From Paratrimastix pyriformis (taxonomy: Eukaryota; Preaxostyla; Paratrimastigidae), in the NCBI GenBank assembly GCA_027972325.1, contig JAPMOS010000354.1, positions 1 to 24,634 of the forward strand: a stretch of DNA of 24,634 bases, given 5' to 3'. How positions within the stretch are numbered: position 1 is the stretch's first letter; each line of letters opens with the position of its first letter. The notes under the pieces were generated by a model that worked only from the letters and a program-made list of their open reading frames with translations, had not been told where the DNA came from and ran no database searches. The position numbers were made by a program, and so were the translations under genes. Of the stretch, positions 9,824-19,275 are shown piece by piece.

Positions 9824-10780
9824 CTATTCTCGATCGAGCCCGGCAGCATCTGCCGGCCCGAAAACTGCCGAAGCCAAAGCCTTTGCAGTGCCAACCGACT
9901 GGTGGAGATAATGTTTGGTGAGTGTCGCACCCTTGCGCGACCACCGAAACTGTGCAGACACAGCCAACCCGTCAAGCCCAGTCGACGCTGCCTTCGAGGC
10001 CGCAGCGGCCCTGACAGAGTGCGGGCCCACTCTTTGCCCAAAGCCTGCGGCCAGCATCAGCCGCTTGCCACAAGACAACAACCATGTTGTTGTGCATTTT
10101 TCCCCATTCTTGAGCTTCCACATCAGAGCTGGGGTGCACCGCTCTGGACGGCGGTCATTCAATTCAATCACCGCGCAGTGAAAACAGAGCAGTGGGTCAG
10201 CCTCGTTTCCTCCCATTTTTTGCATGACCCATTCCTTCTTTCTCCTTTCCTTGGGCAGGACTTTGAGTTCGCACATGTGGTCGCCATCAATGAGGCGAAG
10301 GTCCTCCAACCGTGCGGTGTTGAGGTCCGCCGCTCTCAGTCCGAGGGCCTCGCCCAACAGGACAATTTTTCCCAGACGGTCGCGATGGTCCAGCTTGGAA
10401 TTTGTCCCAAGTGATCTGAGATGGCGCCAGATGAGGTCCGTGTCGAAGGTTCCCTTCCTGACTGACACTGGCTTTGTCTTCTCCATCCCCGTCAAAACGG
10501 CCTTCACTGTGGCTGAGGTGCCTGGATCAGGCCTCCCGTGGAGGAGGAAGTAGCGAGCAATGGCGGATCTCTTTTCATCGCGGTGCTGGGCGCCCATTTC
10601 TTGCTACCTTCCGCGAGGAAGTTTGCCAGGTCTGTGTCCGTCGCTTGCAAGATCTCCCGCTCATTTTTCCCAAGTAGGCAGCAAACTGGGCAACGGCCGT
10701 ATCGTAGTTTCTCTGAGTCTTGCTCTCGACCGAGTGAGCGATGAGCTGCCGGGCTGCCTCACTCAGTTGGTGGGGGGGTG
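9824..10780 (-). CDS. Tyrosine recombinase of the DIRS-like element
   Basis: This enzyme would integrate the circular DNA copy by site-specific recombination through a phosphotyrosine intermediate. The catalytic domain is open from 10597 to 9824 (257 residues): Arg88 in LGLRAADL, Lys112 in LKVLPK, His193-x-x-Arg196 in GPHSVRAAA, Trp219 in FRWSRKG and Tyr230 in LTKHYLH. This is the full R-K-H-R-W-Y set in the right order. The N-terminal core-binding helix ESKTQRNYDTAVAQFAAYL lies upstream at about 10730-10670. The enzyme follows RNase H, as in other tyrosine-recombinase retroelements. The element as a whole is broken, so I treat it as a fossil. The start codon is uncertain. Confidence 0.9.
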
Positions 10781-11059
10781 AGTCCTCTCCCACGAGGTCA
10801 ATAACGACAGGTCCAGCTGATGGAGCTTCTCCCCCCACGTCTGCCTCGCTGTCGCGACCCTCGCCAGCTCCCCGCTGACATGAATCACTCTGCTCTGCCA
10901 TCTGGGTGGCCCCACTGGGGTCTGGTTCCGGGTGCGGCCCGGGAGGAAGAGGCAGTCCACCCGAGGGAGCGCCAGGGGTGAGATCTGCATCCCCTGGGCC
11001 ATTGGCCACCATGGGGCCGTGTCCCACTCTGGTATCAGGACTAATGCTTCCCTCTCTGA

Positions 11060-11816
11060 TCCCGTAGAGCTGCCAGCACCCTCCCGATCATGGAGAAGGG
11101 CGGATTGAGCCACAAGGGCAGCCCCCGGAGGCTGGTGGAAGAAGTCCACTCCCGAGCAACCCGGCTCGAGGACCCAACTCCACCACCTTGGCAACAGGTG
11201 GTTGCGCGCTGAGGCGAAGCCGTCCACCATGGGGCGGAAGCGCAGGTTCGTGACCAGCTGGAAGATCGCCGGATTGAGCATCCAATCCTCGCGCTCGACC
11301 TCTCTGGAGAGCTGGTCCGCCACTCCGTTGTCTTCCCCGGGAAGATACTCTGGGAGGAGAGTGATGTCCCACTGCTGACAGAGGTTGTGCAGTTTCTGGG
11401 TGCCCTCGGTCATGTCCACGCTCTTCCACTTCCCCACGCAGGCAACAACTACCTTGTTGTCCGAGCGCCACTGGACCGTCTGGCCCTGCAAGTGGCTGTG
11501 GAGGAGAGCTACCGCCCTGATGCCCGCCTCCAGCTCGAGGCGATTCACCGAGGAGAATGTCTGCGTCTCCAGGAAGTCCTTCTCCCAGATTTCCCGTGCG
11601 TGGATCGGTTGCGGGTGGCCTGCCCGCCTGCGGGGGATGGAGACTGCGCAGCGTCGCGCCCCATGCGTAGGCGCTTGCGTCGGTGGTCAGCTCCCACGCT
11701 GGGGTACTGCCCTCCAGCACTGCTGACACTGGTCCTGGGGCACCATGGCCCACCAGTGGAGATCCGCTTTGGCTGCCTCGTCGAGGGTGGCCATGCCCTC
11801 CCAGCCGTGTGACCAC
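11060..11816 (-). pseudogene. RNase H and downstream connector of the DIRS-like element
   Basis: The RNase H core is recognisable by WELTTDASAYAWGATL (Asp near 11681), then QWRSDNKVVVACVGKW (near 11460) and the C-terminal PGEDNGVADQLSRE segment (near 11350-11300). After it comes a stretch characteristic of DIRS, PAT and Ngaro elements: NPAIFQLVTNLRFRPMVDGF, then FASARNHLLPRWWSW. This block normally links RNase H to the recombinase. The domain degrades the RNA of the hybrid during replication. The family assignment is strong, and the ORF is interrupted like the rest of the element. Confidence 0.85.
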
Positions 11817-11829
11817 ACCGCACGTGACT

Positions 11830-12720
11830 TCACTCGGTCCAATCCCCTGGTGTGCAGGTGAGCGGCCTCGACGGCCGGGCGGAGCGAGGACAACTTGCCG
11901 ATGATGCGGGCCAGTGCCCTGACGAGCAGTCTGTCCTTTTTATGAGGTTCCGACACTCCTGTCTGATCCCCTCCATCTTCTCCACGGGGACCCGCACTGT
12001 CTGCGTCCTGGAGTCCAGCTGGAATCCCAAGAACTCGACGACCTGTGATGGGTTGGGGTCTGTCTTCTCCCAGTTCACAGTTAACCCCAGCTGGTGGAGG
12101 AAATACATCGCTGCTATCGTGTCCCTGCGTGCCTTCTGTGGGGACTGGGCCATGAGAGGGAGGTCGTCCAGGTAGAAGACTACCTGGACGCCTGCTGCCC
12201 GCATCACTCTCACCGCCTGTTTGATCAGTTTGGTGAACGTGGGGCCACTGAGAGGCCGAACGGGAGTGCCGTCCACTGGAGTTCCCTCCCCTCCCAGCTG
12301 AAACACAGGTACGGGATGAGGTGTGGTGCCACTCCCATGTGCAGGTAAGCGTTCGAAAGATCGACTTTCGTGAAGAACGTGCCCTGAGGGGCTAGTGGGA
12401 AGGCTGTCCCCAGCCCTCCATCTTGAAATGGGGCAATCGATCCGCCTGTTTAGTGCGGACAAGTCGATCACCACCCTCCATTTCAAGGAATGGGGCTTGG
12501 GGACGCCGAAGATCGGACTCTCCCACAACAATTTGGTACCACACTCCTGCACTGCCCCGAGCGTTCCATACTCGCTCAAGACTGCCGAGACCTCCTCTGC
12601 TCTCTGGTCCAAAATAGTGGACTCCGGCGAGCCAGCTGCTGGTCCCCCGTTTCCAGTGTCCTTCCAGAACCTGCTATAAGAGGGGCTCGGCTTTCTGGGC
12701 TCTGCAGTGGTGCGGTGCAT
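11830..12720 (-). pseudogene. Reverse transcriptase of the DIRS-like element
   Basis: N-terminal RT motifs are clear: LLWESPIFGVPKPHSLKWRV, then VIDLSALNRRI. The palm motif VFYLDDLPLMAQS holds the catalytic Asp pair (YLDD at 12174-12163). It is followed by MYFLHQLGLTVNWEKTDPNP and VEFLGFQLDS, typical of the thumb side of DIRS/Ngaro RTs. Upstream, 12890-12720 is proline- and arginine-rich and unassigned. The polymerase copies element RNA inside the Gag particle in known relatives. It is part of the broken element. Confidence 0.88.
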
Positions 12721-13013
12721 CCCACCGTTTTCTGGGAGTTCTGGGGCTCCTCGGTCTTGCTGGTTTGGCCCATTCTCGGGCGGCGCGACGGGATGCGCAC
12801 TGGCGCAATCGGTGGGTCCCCAACCAATGCCAGGTCAGACCCTCTTCCACCCAACTCTTCACCTCGAGTGGTAGTGGTAGGCTCAGCCAACGTGAGCGGT
12901 GTGGTTCGCGGTTCACTCGGCCCGCCAGAGGGCCCACCAATGGCGATCGCCTTTGAAATGAGGTCTGGATTTGTTTCACTGTGAGGTTTTCATTTCTCCC
13001 CACTGGAAAAATT

Positions 13014-14236
13014 CTAGGTCATGGACCTCCAAGACTTGGGTCTTTGCGGACTGGGCCTCACGGCCATTCTCGACTTCAGCGAATGCAATTGCGGCTTGCC
13101 TCTGTTCACTCTCTGCTGGTTCGGTTCGAGGTTTTTATGCACTTCTGGTACATGGTCTGTGCTTTTGCTTTCGGTTTCCACCGACACCGAGGCACCGGTC
13201 GCTGATGCAGATGCAATTGCCTGCTGTCTTGCGGTGCGCTTCGCGGAGAACCGTGCCAGCCTGTTGAACGGTTTGTGGTGGACAATGGTCTGTGAAGACG
13301 CTGTCACTTTGGACACTTCGCACTGACTCTTGCCATGCAATAGTGCGGCCCCCGAGGTGATCACCAGTCGGGACCGGGACAGACCCTTGATCTCGACAGG
13401 ACCGAAGAGGTCCTCGGAGACCTCGTTGAGAGCCGCGGCAGCTCCCTGGTCCGCCTCGGATTCGTCCTCGTTCTCCTCATCACCACCACCAGACTTGGGC
13501 TTGAGGCCCTTGACGGCCAGCAGCTCTTGGCGGCCGGCGGCCCCTTGGCGGAGGGCATGGGCCAGGAGGGCCGCAGCGTCGAGGTGGGGCTCCATGGCGG
13601 CTCTCCGGGCCTCGGAGAGCTGCTCCGTCAGCATGACCAACCCGAGCTGGACGGCCTTGAGGGCGGCCTTCAGCTGGTCGGCGTTCAGCTGCGTGTCCTC
13701 GGACTCGGAGCCGAAGATCCCCACGTAGCCATAGGCCAAGGCCCTGGAGGTGAGCTGGACCGTGTCCAACATGGACACCAGGCGGCCGTCAGCTGCCATA
13801 AGGTCTGTGGGGCCCCGCGTGCGTGCATGGCACTCTTGGGTGGGGCGTTGAGCACCTTGGGCTTCCCAAGAAGCTTAAGAGGAGGGAAGCGCTTGAGGAT
13901 GGCCTTCACATAGGCCTTCTCCGGGTCTCGGAGGGCGTGGTGTTGCTGGGCCAGGAAACTCTCAGGGACGAGGTCCCTGAGGAACGCGCGCTGCAGCTCA
14001 GCGTCAACACCCGAGCCCAGGCAGGCCAGCGGGTCGGCCTCTTGACGGCGCGCCTCTTCAAAGGACAAGACTTCCGGATGGGCCGGGTCAAGCGGGTGCT
14101 CGAAGGCATCCGGCGAGGCCCAGAAGGCGGCTGCCAAGGTCGGCGTGGGAAGGAACTGGTCCTTGGAAGGAGCCGACTCTGCCGCCGCTGGTGGTGCTTG
14201 TTGTTGTTGTTCTTGTTGTTGATCTTGTTGTTGCAT
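13014..14236 (-). pseudogene. Gag-like ORF of the DIRS-like element
   Basis: The start ATG at 14236 follows the left inverted repeat closely. The product begins with a glutamine run (MQQQDQQQEQQQQ) encoded by CAA repeats. Next comes an acidic region with FWASPDAFEHPLDPAHPEV, then a helical middle with LNADQLKAALKAVQLGLVML and LSEARRAAMEPHLDAAALLA, resembling the helical capsid-type segment of DIRS Gag proteins. An acidic linker (GGGDEENEDESEAD) and a basic tail follow. No zinc knuckle is present. The call rests on position and composition more than on a firm motif match. In relatives, Gag coats the element RNA in the cytoplasm. Confidence 0.65.
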
Positions 14237-14320
14237 AGTAACGAGTAATGCTTGGTTGTCTTGAAACCAATAAAAAGTGGTAACGCAAAATTTTTGCTTT
14301 TCTCAGTCGGGTTCGACGAA

Positions 14321-14388
14321 GAAACGACGGGGTGATGTGGACTATTTTCAGTTTTATTATTATTATTCTTTGAATGTCGGGTGAATAC
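14321..14388. repeat. Left inverted terminal repeat
   Basis: Exact reverse complement of 8879-8946. It lies 85 bases upstream of the Gag-like start codon at 14236, as expected for the 5' end of a minus-strand DIRS-like element. Identity stops abruptly at 14388, where plus-strand methyltransferase-like sequence takes over. Confidence 0.95.
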
Positions 14389-15406
14389 CCTCGAGACAGA
14401 CCCACCCCGGACTACGGATCCCTGGCCCAGTACCTCGACTCGTTCATTGCCCCCAATGGTACCATCATTGTGATGGATACCGAGGCCAACTTGTCCCAGC
14501 AATGGACGCCGGCTCTCGAGTGCTTCAATTTCGTGAGCGATCACCGAATTCGTGCCATCTGGGGAAGTCCGTGATTCATTCCCTTCACGAGACAATTCTT
14601 CTTCATCACTTCTTCGCGCAGATTACCTCGAGGAGGCCAACCCCCGGCCGTCGCTCTCACCGGGAGCCCCCCGCCCTGAGGAGGTGGAGCTGCCCATCGA
14701 GGTCTTCCAGCGAGGCCACGAGGGGCCCGTCAACTGGCGCTGGGATGTACTGTGCCCTTCTCCGAGTGCGAAGTTGGCCGAGATGAACGCCCGGGCCAAC
14801 CCGCGCACCAACGCGGTCTACCTGCGGCACCAGGCGGGGCAGGCCCGCTTCGCCAAGCCGGCCGATCTTTACGTCTACCTCTTCCGCCGCTACGGAGGGC
14901 CGGGCCCTGTGTTGGACTGCTTCTGCGGCTGTGGGCCAGCTCTCTTGGCGGCAGAGGCCACCGGAACGCGCGTTGATCTAATTGACCGGGCGCCTGCAGT
15001 GGAGAGCCTCATGATCGGCCACGTGCCTCCGGTGCTGGTGCACCGGCAGGACGAAGCATACCTGCCCCTCGAAGCCCACGAGACGGAGCTTTGCAACGTC
15101 GTTGCACCCCCTGTCGACGAATGGGACCTGCATCTTCCTCTGCTCCCCCCTCAAGAAGAACCTGCCCCGGCTCTACAAGAACAGCAGGCCTCCGAGCAGA
15201 CCACCACCGCCGAGCAACAACAACAAGAGCAGGCCTTCGAGCTTCAAGATGACCAAGAGGGCCCCTCATCCCCGCTCCCGATGATCAGCCTTATCAGTGG
15301 CCTCCTCCTTCCGACGAGCTCAACCCGCTGCTGGACCCGCTCAGTCCGGATGCTTTGGGCGCGGACCTTCAGCCCGAGGAAATCGAGGACTTGCCGTAAC
15401 TTGTAA
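14374..15406 (+). CDS. DNA methyltransferase-like protein (probable fossil, element-associated)
   Basis: The first part (14374-14574) contains LAQYLDSFIAPNGTIIVMD and ALECFNFVSDHRIRAIW, matching the region after the catalytic motif in beta-class N6/N4 DNA methyltransferases (a strand after L-x-P-x-G, then a helix and a strand ending I-W). The second part holds a KPADLYVYLFRRY helix followed by the AdoMet-binding loop VLDCFCGCGPALLAAEATG, where FCGCG stands for the usual FxGxG. A C-terminal tail is acidic and Gln-rich (AEQQQQEQAFELQDDQEG). More than one frame is used, so the gene is spliced or broken. An acceptor-like TTCGCGCAG lies near 14622. The catalytic DPPY-type motif is not seen downstream of 14389. 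The first ATG lies inside the left inverted repeat, so the true start is probably elsewhere. Confidence 0.6.
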
Positions 15407-15599
15407 TACAATCCCTCTTTTCGATCCTGATTTTTTTGGTTTGTTTTTTCTAAGAAACACGATACATCGAGAAATTGCCTCGATTGAACAACAAGCCACC
15501 GGGGCGGGATCGGGACCCGGAGGGGTCTGGGACCGGGAGTAGTGCTCGCTGGACGGGCTGCATGACCAGGGTGATAGCCACTCCTGTGGCGCCTCTGAT

Positions 15600-15830
15600 A
15601 TGGAGCCAATCGAAGTTGACGACCTCCCTCCACCGCTTCCTGAGGAGGAGTTATTTTTCGGAGGTGGTGATGGTGACGAGGCGGCACATGAGGAGGCCGA
15701 AGAGCCAGCCCTTGGAGACCTGGACCCCGCAGAAGCCGCCGAGATTGACGTCGTGGTTGATGTAGCAGCAGACGATGGTGATGTGGCAGATTATGGAAGC
15801 TACGACCGGACGGCGCGGGGATCCACCTGA
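15600..15830 (+). CDS. Short acidic hypothetical ORF
   Basis: It starts at the ATG at 15600 (MEPIEVDDLPPPLPEEELFF) and encodes 76 residues dominated by Asp, Glu and Ala. It ends inside the first copy of the duplicated integrase unit (GSYDRTARGST). The second copy at 17549 repeats the GSYDRTARG part without the acidic part. It may be an upstream exon of the integrase gene, since a pyrimidine tract ending TTTTTCCAG lies at about 15893-15902. No family is recognised. Confidence 0.35.
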   Translation: MEPIEVDDLPPPLPEEELFFGGGDGDEAAHEEAEEPALGDLDPAEAAEIDVVVDVAADDGDVADYGSYDRTARGST

Positions 15831-15959
15831 TCCTTACCGGGGTGGAACGTCTGTTTTGGTTTTTCGGGTCATGATCAATGCCCCCTTTGTCTCATTTTTC
15901 CAGTTCGGGAAGGATCACGCAGTTACCGGTCGAACTGTCTAAAACACGCCAATGAAGGG

Positions 15960-17246
15960 TTGTACCGCGTCGAGCGGGGAGTTCTGCAGCGGCTCCGCTT
16001 CGACCACGAGATCCGCGATCGGCCCATCTGGGTGCCCGTGATCTACCCGCTTGCCCGCCGTGTGCGCTTGCTGCGGCGCTTGCATGTCCAGCAGGGGCAC
16101 CTCAACCGAGATGCCCTGATTGCCTACTCGAAGGGCCTCTTCTACATCCATGGCGTGGATCAGCTTGCGCGGGACATCATCGGGACGTGTGGCCAGTGCC
16201 AGAGCGTCCGGCCCACGTACGAGCATCCCAAGTACCACGCCTTGGTGGTCAACCGGCCCCTCGATGTGGTCGAGCTCGACTGTGGCGGCTTCGAGATCAG
16301 CTGTCAGCCGCCTCGCGCGTTCTGCGTCCTGGTGGACCACTTCACGAGCTACATGTGGGCCGCCGCGACATGGGAGACGAAGGCCACCGGGCAGGAGGTG
16401 ACCGACCTTCTCAGTCGTGTGTTCACCAGCGACGAGCCCAATCTGCTCCCCACCCGGATCGTGACCGACAATGGGACCGAGTTCGTCAACCAGCGCGTGG
16501 CCGAGTGGATCGCGTCTGTTCTGTGCGTTTCGGATTTGCTCTTCACAGTCATCAACCCGCTCAGGAACAAGAACCTGCTGCCCGGGGTCCACATCGAGCA
16601 CCACCGGTCGAGGCCGTACTACCCCCAGTCTCATGGGAAGGCCGAGAACGCCGTCAAGAAGATCAAGAACCGGGTGATGAAGATGCGTATCGTGCCGGCC
16701 ACCAACCGCGAGCTGCCGTGGCAGCCCTTCCTGCAGCCCGCCGTCAACCTGTACAACACGGCCACGGTGTCTTCGGTCTTCCAGCAACGCCCGGTTGTGA
16801 TGATGGCGCTCTACCTCCCCGAGTACGAACAACTGGGCGACATGGCCCAGCTGCCGGACAAGTTCGCCAACCTGGCGGCCGCGGAGGTGCGCCAAATCAA
16901 GGAGGCCGTGGCGTTCTACCGGCACCGCGAGTACGGCTACATTGAGCGGCGCCGCAACAAGGACCAAGAGACCATCGAGGAGGGGACTCGCGTCATGGTC
17001 GCCCCGCCTGCCAAATGGCGCCGGCCCGGCATTGGCAGGTTCTGCTGGTCCGGGAGGGTGGCGGAACGCATGCGTAACGGCACCTACGTCATCGAGTTTG
17101 AGGATCGGGTCAAGCCGGGCATTCCCAAGGTCTACGGGCGCAACAAGCTGCGGCCTTACGATGCCACCTTCGATGCCCCGCTCCCTGCTGCGGGAGGCGC
17201 TCTGGTCCCCGTCGTTGATCGCCGGCGTCACGCGCCCCCAGAATAA
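15960..17246 (+). CDS. Retroviral-type (rve) integrase, first copy
   Basis: A long frame to 17246 (about 428 residues; the first in-frame ATG is not obvious and the frame stays open upstream to about 15905). Zinc-binding HHCC domain: His42-x4-His47-x29-Cys77-x2-Cys80. Catalytic core: Asp107 (VELDCGG), Asp160 (IVTDNGTEF) and Glu219 (PQSHGKAENAVKKI). The C-terminal part has a TRVMVAPPAKWRRP segment and ends RNKLRPYDATF, like the SH3-like tail of mobile-element integrases. It would insert element DNA into the host genome. There is no RT, protease or Gag next to it. Ty3/Gypsy-derived, Ginger-type and Polinton-like origins are all possible. This copy looks whole across the domain. Confidence 0.88.
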   Translation: MYRVERGVLQRLRFDHEIRDRPIWVPVIYPLARRVRLLRRLHVQQGHLNRDALIAYSKGLFYIHGVDQLARDIIGTCGQCQSVRPTYEHPKYHALVVNRPLDVVELDCGGFEISCQPPRAFCVLVDHFTSYMWAAATWETKATGQEVTDLLSRVFTSDEPNLLPTRIVTDNGTEFVNQRVAEWIASVLCVSDLLFTVINPLRNKNLLPGVHIEHHRSRPYYPQSHGKAENAVKKIKNRVMKMRIVPATNRELPWQPFLQPAVNLYNTATVSSVFQQRPVVMMALYLPEYEQLGDMAQLPDKFANLAAAEVRQIKEAVAFYRHREYGYIERRRNKDQETIEEGTRVMVAPPAKWRRPGIGRFCWSGRVAERMRNGTYVIEFEDRVKPGIPKVYGRNKLRPYDATFDAPLPAAGGALVPVVDRRRHAPPE

Positions 17247-17247
17247 A
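17242..17247 (+). promoter_or_regulatory. AATAAA polyadenylation-like signal overlapping the stop codon
   Basis: The stop TAA (17244-17246) lies within AATAAA. The same overlap occurs in the second copy at 19010-19015. Confidence 0.5.
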
Positions 17248-17254
17248 ACACCCA

Positions 17255-17490
17255 CAACCCCACCATCCCCACCACCGCCCCCCGTCCCGCAGTTTTCCGG
17301 TCCGGTTTTCTGCAAAAACAAAAATGATCTTATACGAATGCTCGAGGAGGGGGGGGGGGTGAAATCGTTGGAGGGGGCCGGATAATCGGGCTCGGGGGGG
17401 GGGGGGGGAGGGAGGGGCTGCGTCCATTACCAGTTTTCTCCCAGAGGATCCCCAAAACCGGCTCTCGCTCACCCCCCCCCCCCCCGTTCA
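17255..17490. repeat. C/G homopolymer-rich tract in unit 1
   Basis: C-rich sequence follows the integrase stop. Long G runs are at about 17348-17357 and 17395-17409, then a C run at about 17474-17485. It has potential for G-quadruplex or i-motif formation. Confidence 0.7.
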
Positions 17491-17639
17491 TGAACGCCCT
17501 GTGCACTCTGGGTTCTTGTCGACGCCCCGTCCATACAAAACCGGAAACAGGAAGCTACGACCGGACGGCGCGGGGGATCCACATGATCCTGAACGGTGTG
17601 GAACGTCTGTTTTTGGTTTTCCATGTCATGACCAATGCC

Positions 17640-19014
17640 CCGTTTGTCTCATTTTTCAGTCCGGGAAGGAACACGCAGTTATCGGTCGAACTGCCGCAAA
17701 CATGCCCGTGAAGGGTTCTACCGCGCCGTTGGAGGAGTTCTGCAGCGGCTCCGCTACGACCACGAGATCCGCGACCGGACCATCTGGGTGCCCGTGATCA
17801 CCCGCTTGCCAACCGTGTGCGTCTGGTGCGGCGCTTGCATGTCCAGCAGGGGCACCTCAACCGAGATGCTCTGATTGCCTACGCGAAAGGCCTCTACTAC
17901 ATCATTGGCCTGGATCAACTTGCGCGGGACATCATCGGGACGTGTGGCCAGTGCCAGACCGTCCGGCCCACCTACGAGCATCCCAAGTACCACGCCTTGG
18001 TGGTCAACCGGCCCCTCGATGTGGTCGAGCTCGACTGTGGCGGCTTCGAGATCAGCTGTCAGCCGCCTCGCGCGTTCTGCGTCCTGGTGGACCACTTCAC
18101 GAGCTACATGTGGGCCGCCGCGACATGGGAGACGAAGGCCACCGGGCAGGAGGTGACCGACCTTCTCAGTCGTGTGTTCACCAGCGACGAGCCCAATCTG
18201 CTGCCCACCCGGATCGTGACCGACAATGGGACCGAGTTCGTCAACCAGCGCGTGGCCGAGTGGATCGCGTCTGTCCCATGCCTTTCGGATTTGCTCTTCA
18301 CAGTCATCATTCCACCACCTCACCCGCCCGCTCAGGAACAAGAACCTGCTGCCCGGGGTCCACATCGAGCACCACCGGTCGAGGCCGTACTACCCCCAGT
18401 CTCATGGGAAGGCCGAGAACGCCGTCAAGAAGATCAAGAATCGGGTGATGAAGATGCGGACCGTGCCGGCCACCAACCGCGAGCTGCCGTGGCAGCCCTT
18501 CCTGCAGCCCGCCGTCAACCTGTACAACACGGCCACGGTGTCTTCGGTCTTCCAGCAACGCCCGGTTGTGATGATGGCGCTCTACCTCCCCGAGTACGAA
18601 CAACTGGGCGACATGGCCCAGCTGCCGGACAAGTTCGCCAACCTGACGGCCCCGGAGGTGCGCCAAATCAAGGAGGCCGTGGCGTTCTACCGGCACCGCG
18701 AGTACGGCTACATTGAGCGGCGCCGCAACAAGGACCAAGAGACCATCGAGGAGGGGACTCCCGTCATGGTCAACCCGCCCGTCAAATGGCGCCGGCCCGG
18801 CATGGGCAAGTTCTGCTGGGCCGGGAGGGTGGCGGAACGCCGGCGCAACGGAACCTACGTCATCGAATTTGACGACCGGGTCAAGGCGGGCATTCCCAAG
18901 GTCTACGCGCGCAACAAGCTGCGGCCTTACGATGCCACCTTCGATGCCCCACTCCCTGCTGCGGGAGGCGCTCTGGTCCCCGTTGTTGATCGTCGGCGCC
19001 ACCCCGCCGAATAA
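17640..19014 (+). pseudogene. Retroviral-type integrase, second copy (broken)
   Basis: A duplicate of the first integrase with the same domain order: HHCC zinc region, core Asp, TDNGTEF Asp, the PQSHGKAENAV Glu segment, and the C-terminal tail ending KLRPYDATFDAPLPAAGGAL. It is broken in about two places. Residues are otherwise almost identical to the first copy in the core, with slightly more change near both ends. Because the damage is limited and the core so similar, the duplication looks fairly young. It shares the leader, stop/AATAAA overlap and C-rich tail of unit 1. Confidence 0.8.
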
Positions 19015-19015
19015 A
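19010..19015 (+). promoter_or_regulatory. AATAAA polyadenylation-like signal overlapping the stop codon, second copy
   Basis: The stop TAA (19012-19014) sits inside AATAAA, as in the first copy. Confidence 0.45.
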
Positions 19016-19275
19016 CCCCCAAACCCCTCCCCCCGCCCCCCGTCCCCGTCACGCAGTTTTCCGGTCCGGTTTTCTGCAAAAACAAAAATGATCTGGCAAC
19101 GCACGTGGGGGGGGGGGGGTGGGAGCGATGGAGGGTCGCTATTACATCAACCAAAAGACAGGGGGTGGGGGGGGGGGGTGGTGGTGGGGATGGGGTCGTA
19201 AGAGGAGAAAATGTGAATGCGTGCACGTCCACGCAGCACCCCCACCCCCCACCCCCAACCCCCAACCCCCGTTCA
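19016..19275. repeat. C/G homopolymer-rich tract in unit 2
   Basis: C-rich sequence, then G runs near 19107-19119 and 19160-19180, then a CCCCCAACCCC-type stretch to about 19270. Counterpart of 17255-17490, but differing in run lengths. Confidence 0.7.

Larger units (their letters stand above)
8834..14388 (-). mobile_element. DIRS-like tyrosine-recombinase retroelement (fossil)
   Basis: The element is bounded by perfect inverted repeats (8879-8946 and 14321-14388). On the minus strand it carries a Gag-like ORF, reverse transcriptase, RNase H, then a tyrosine recombinase instead of a DDE integrase, followed by a palindrome near the 3' end. Inverted termini plus an internal complementary region fit DIRS proper rather than the PAT or Ngaro groups, which use split direct repeats. 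It spans about 5.5 kb, normal for the family. It is broken, with roughly four or more interruptions across its ORFs. The recombinase looks intact in one frame. The identical inverted repeats suggest moderate or recent age, in tension with the broken ORFs. DIRS elements usually make no target-site duplication and none is seen. Confidence 0.85.
15796..17548 (+). repeat. Tandem duplication, unit 1 (integrase unit)
   Basis: The unit runs from GAAGCTACGACCGGACGGCG to the AAACCGGAAACA end and is followed directly by unit 2 with no spacer. It contains a short leader, the integrase gene, a C/G-rich tail and a shared terminal block (ATGAACGCCCTGTG near 17490). Unit length is about 1.75 kb. Confidence 0.9.

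Noticed and set aside
9803-10414. 203-codon plus-strand ORF
   Set aside because: It is the antisense of the tyrosine recombinase, whose catalytic residues are clear on the minus strand.
14206-15240. Glutamine runs in both the Gag-like ORF and the methyltransferase tail, suggesting common origin
   Set aside because: CAA-repeat expansion arises easily and the flanking residues do not match.
15939-17321. 460-codon minus-strand ORF
   Set aside because: Antisense of the integrase. Its length reflects GC-rich codon bias of the plus-strand gene.
18307-19104. 265-codon minus-strand ORF
   Set aside because: Antisense of the second integrase copy.
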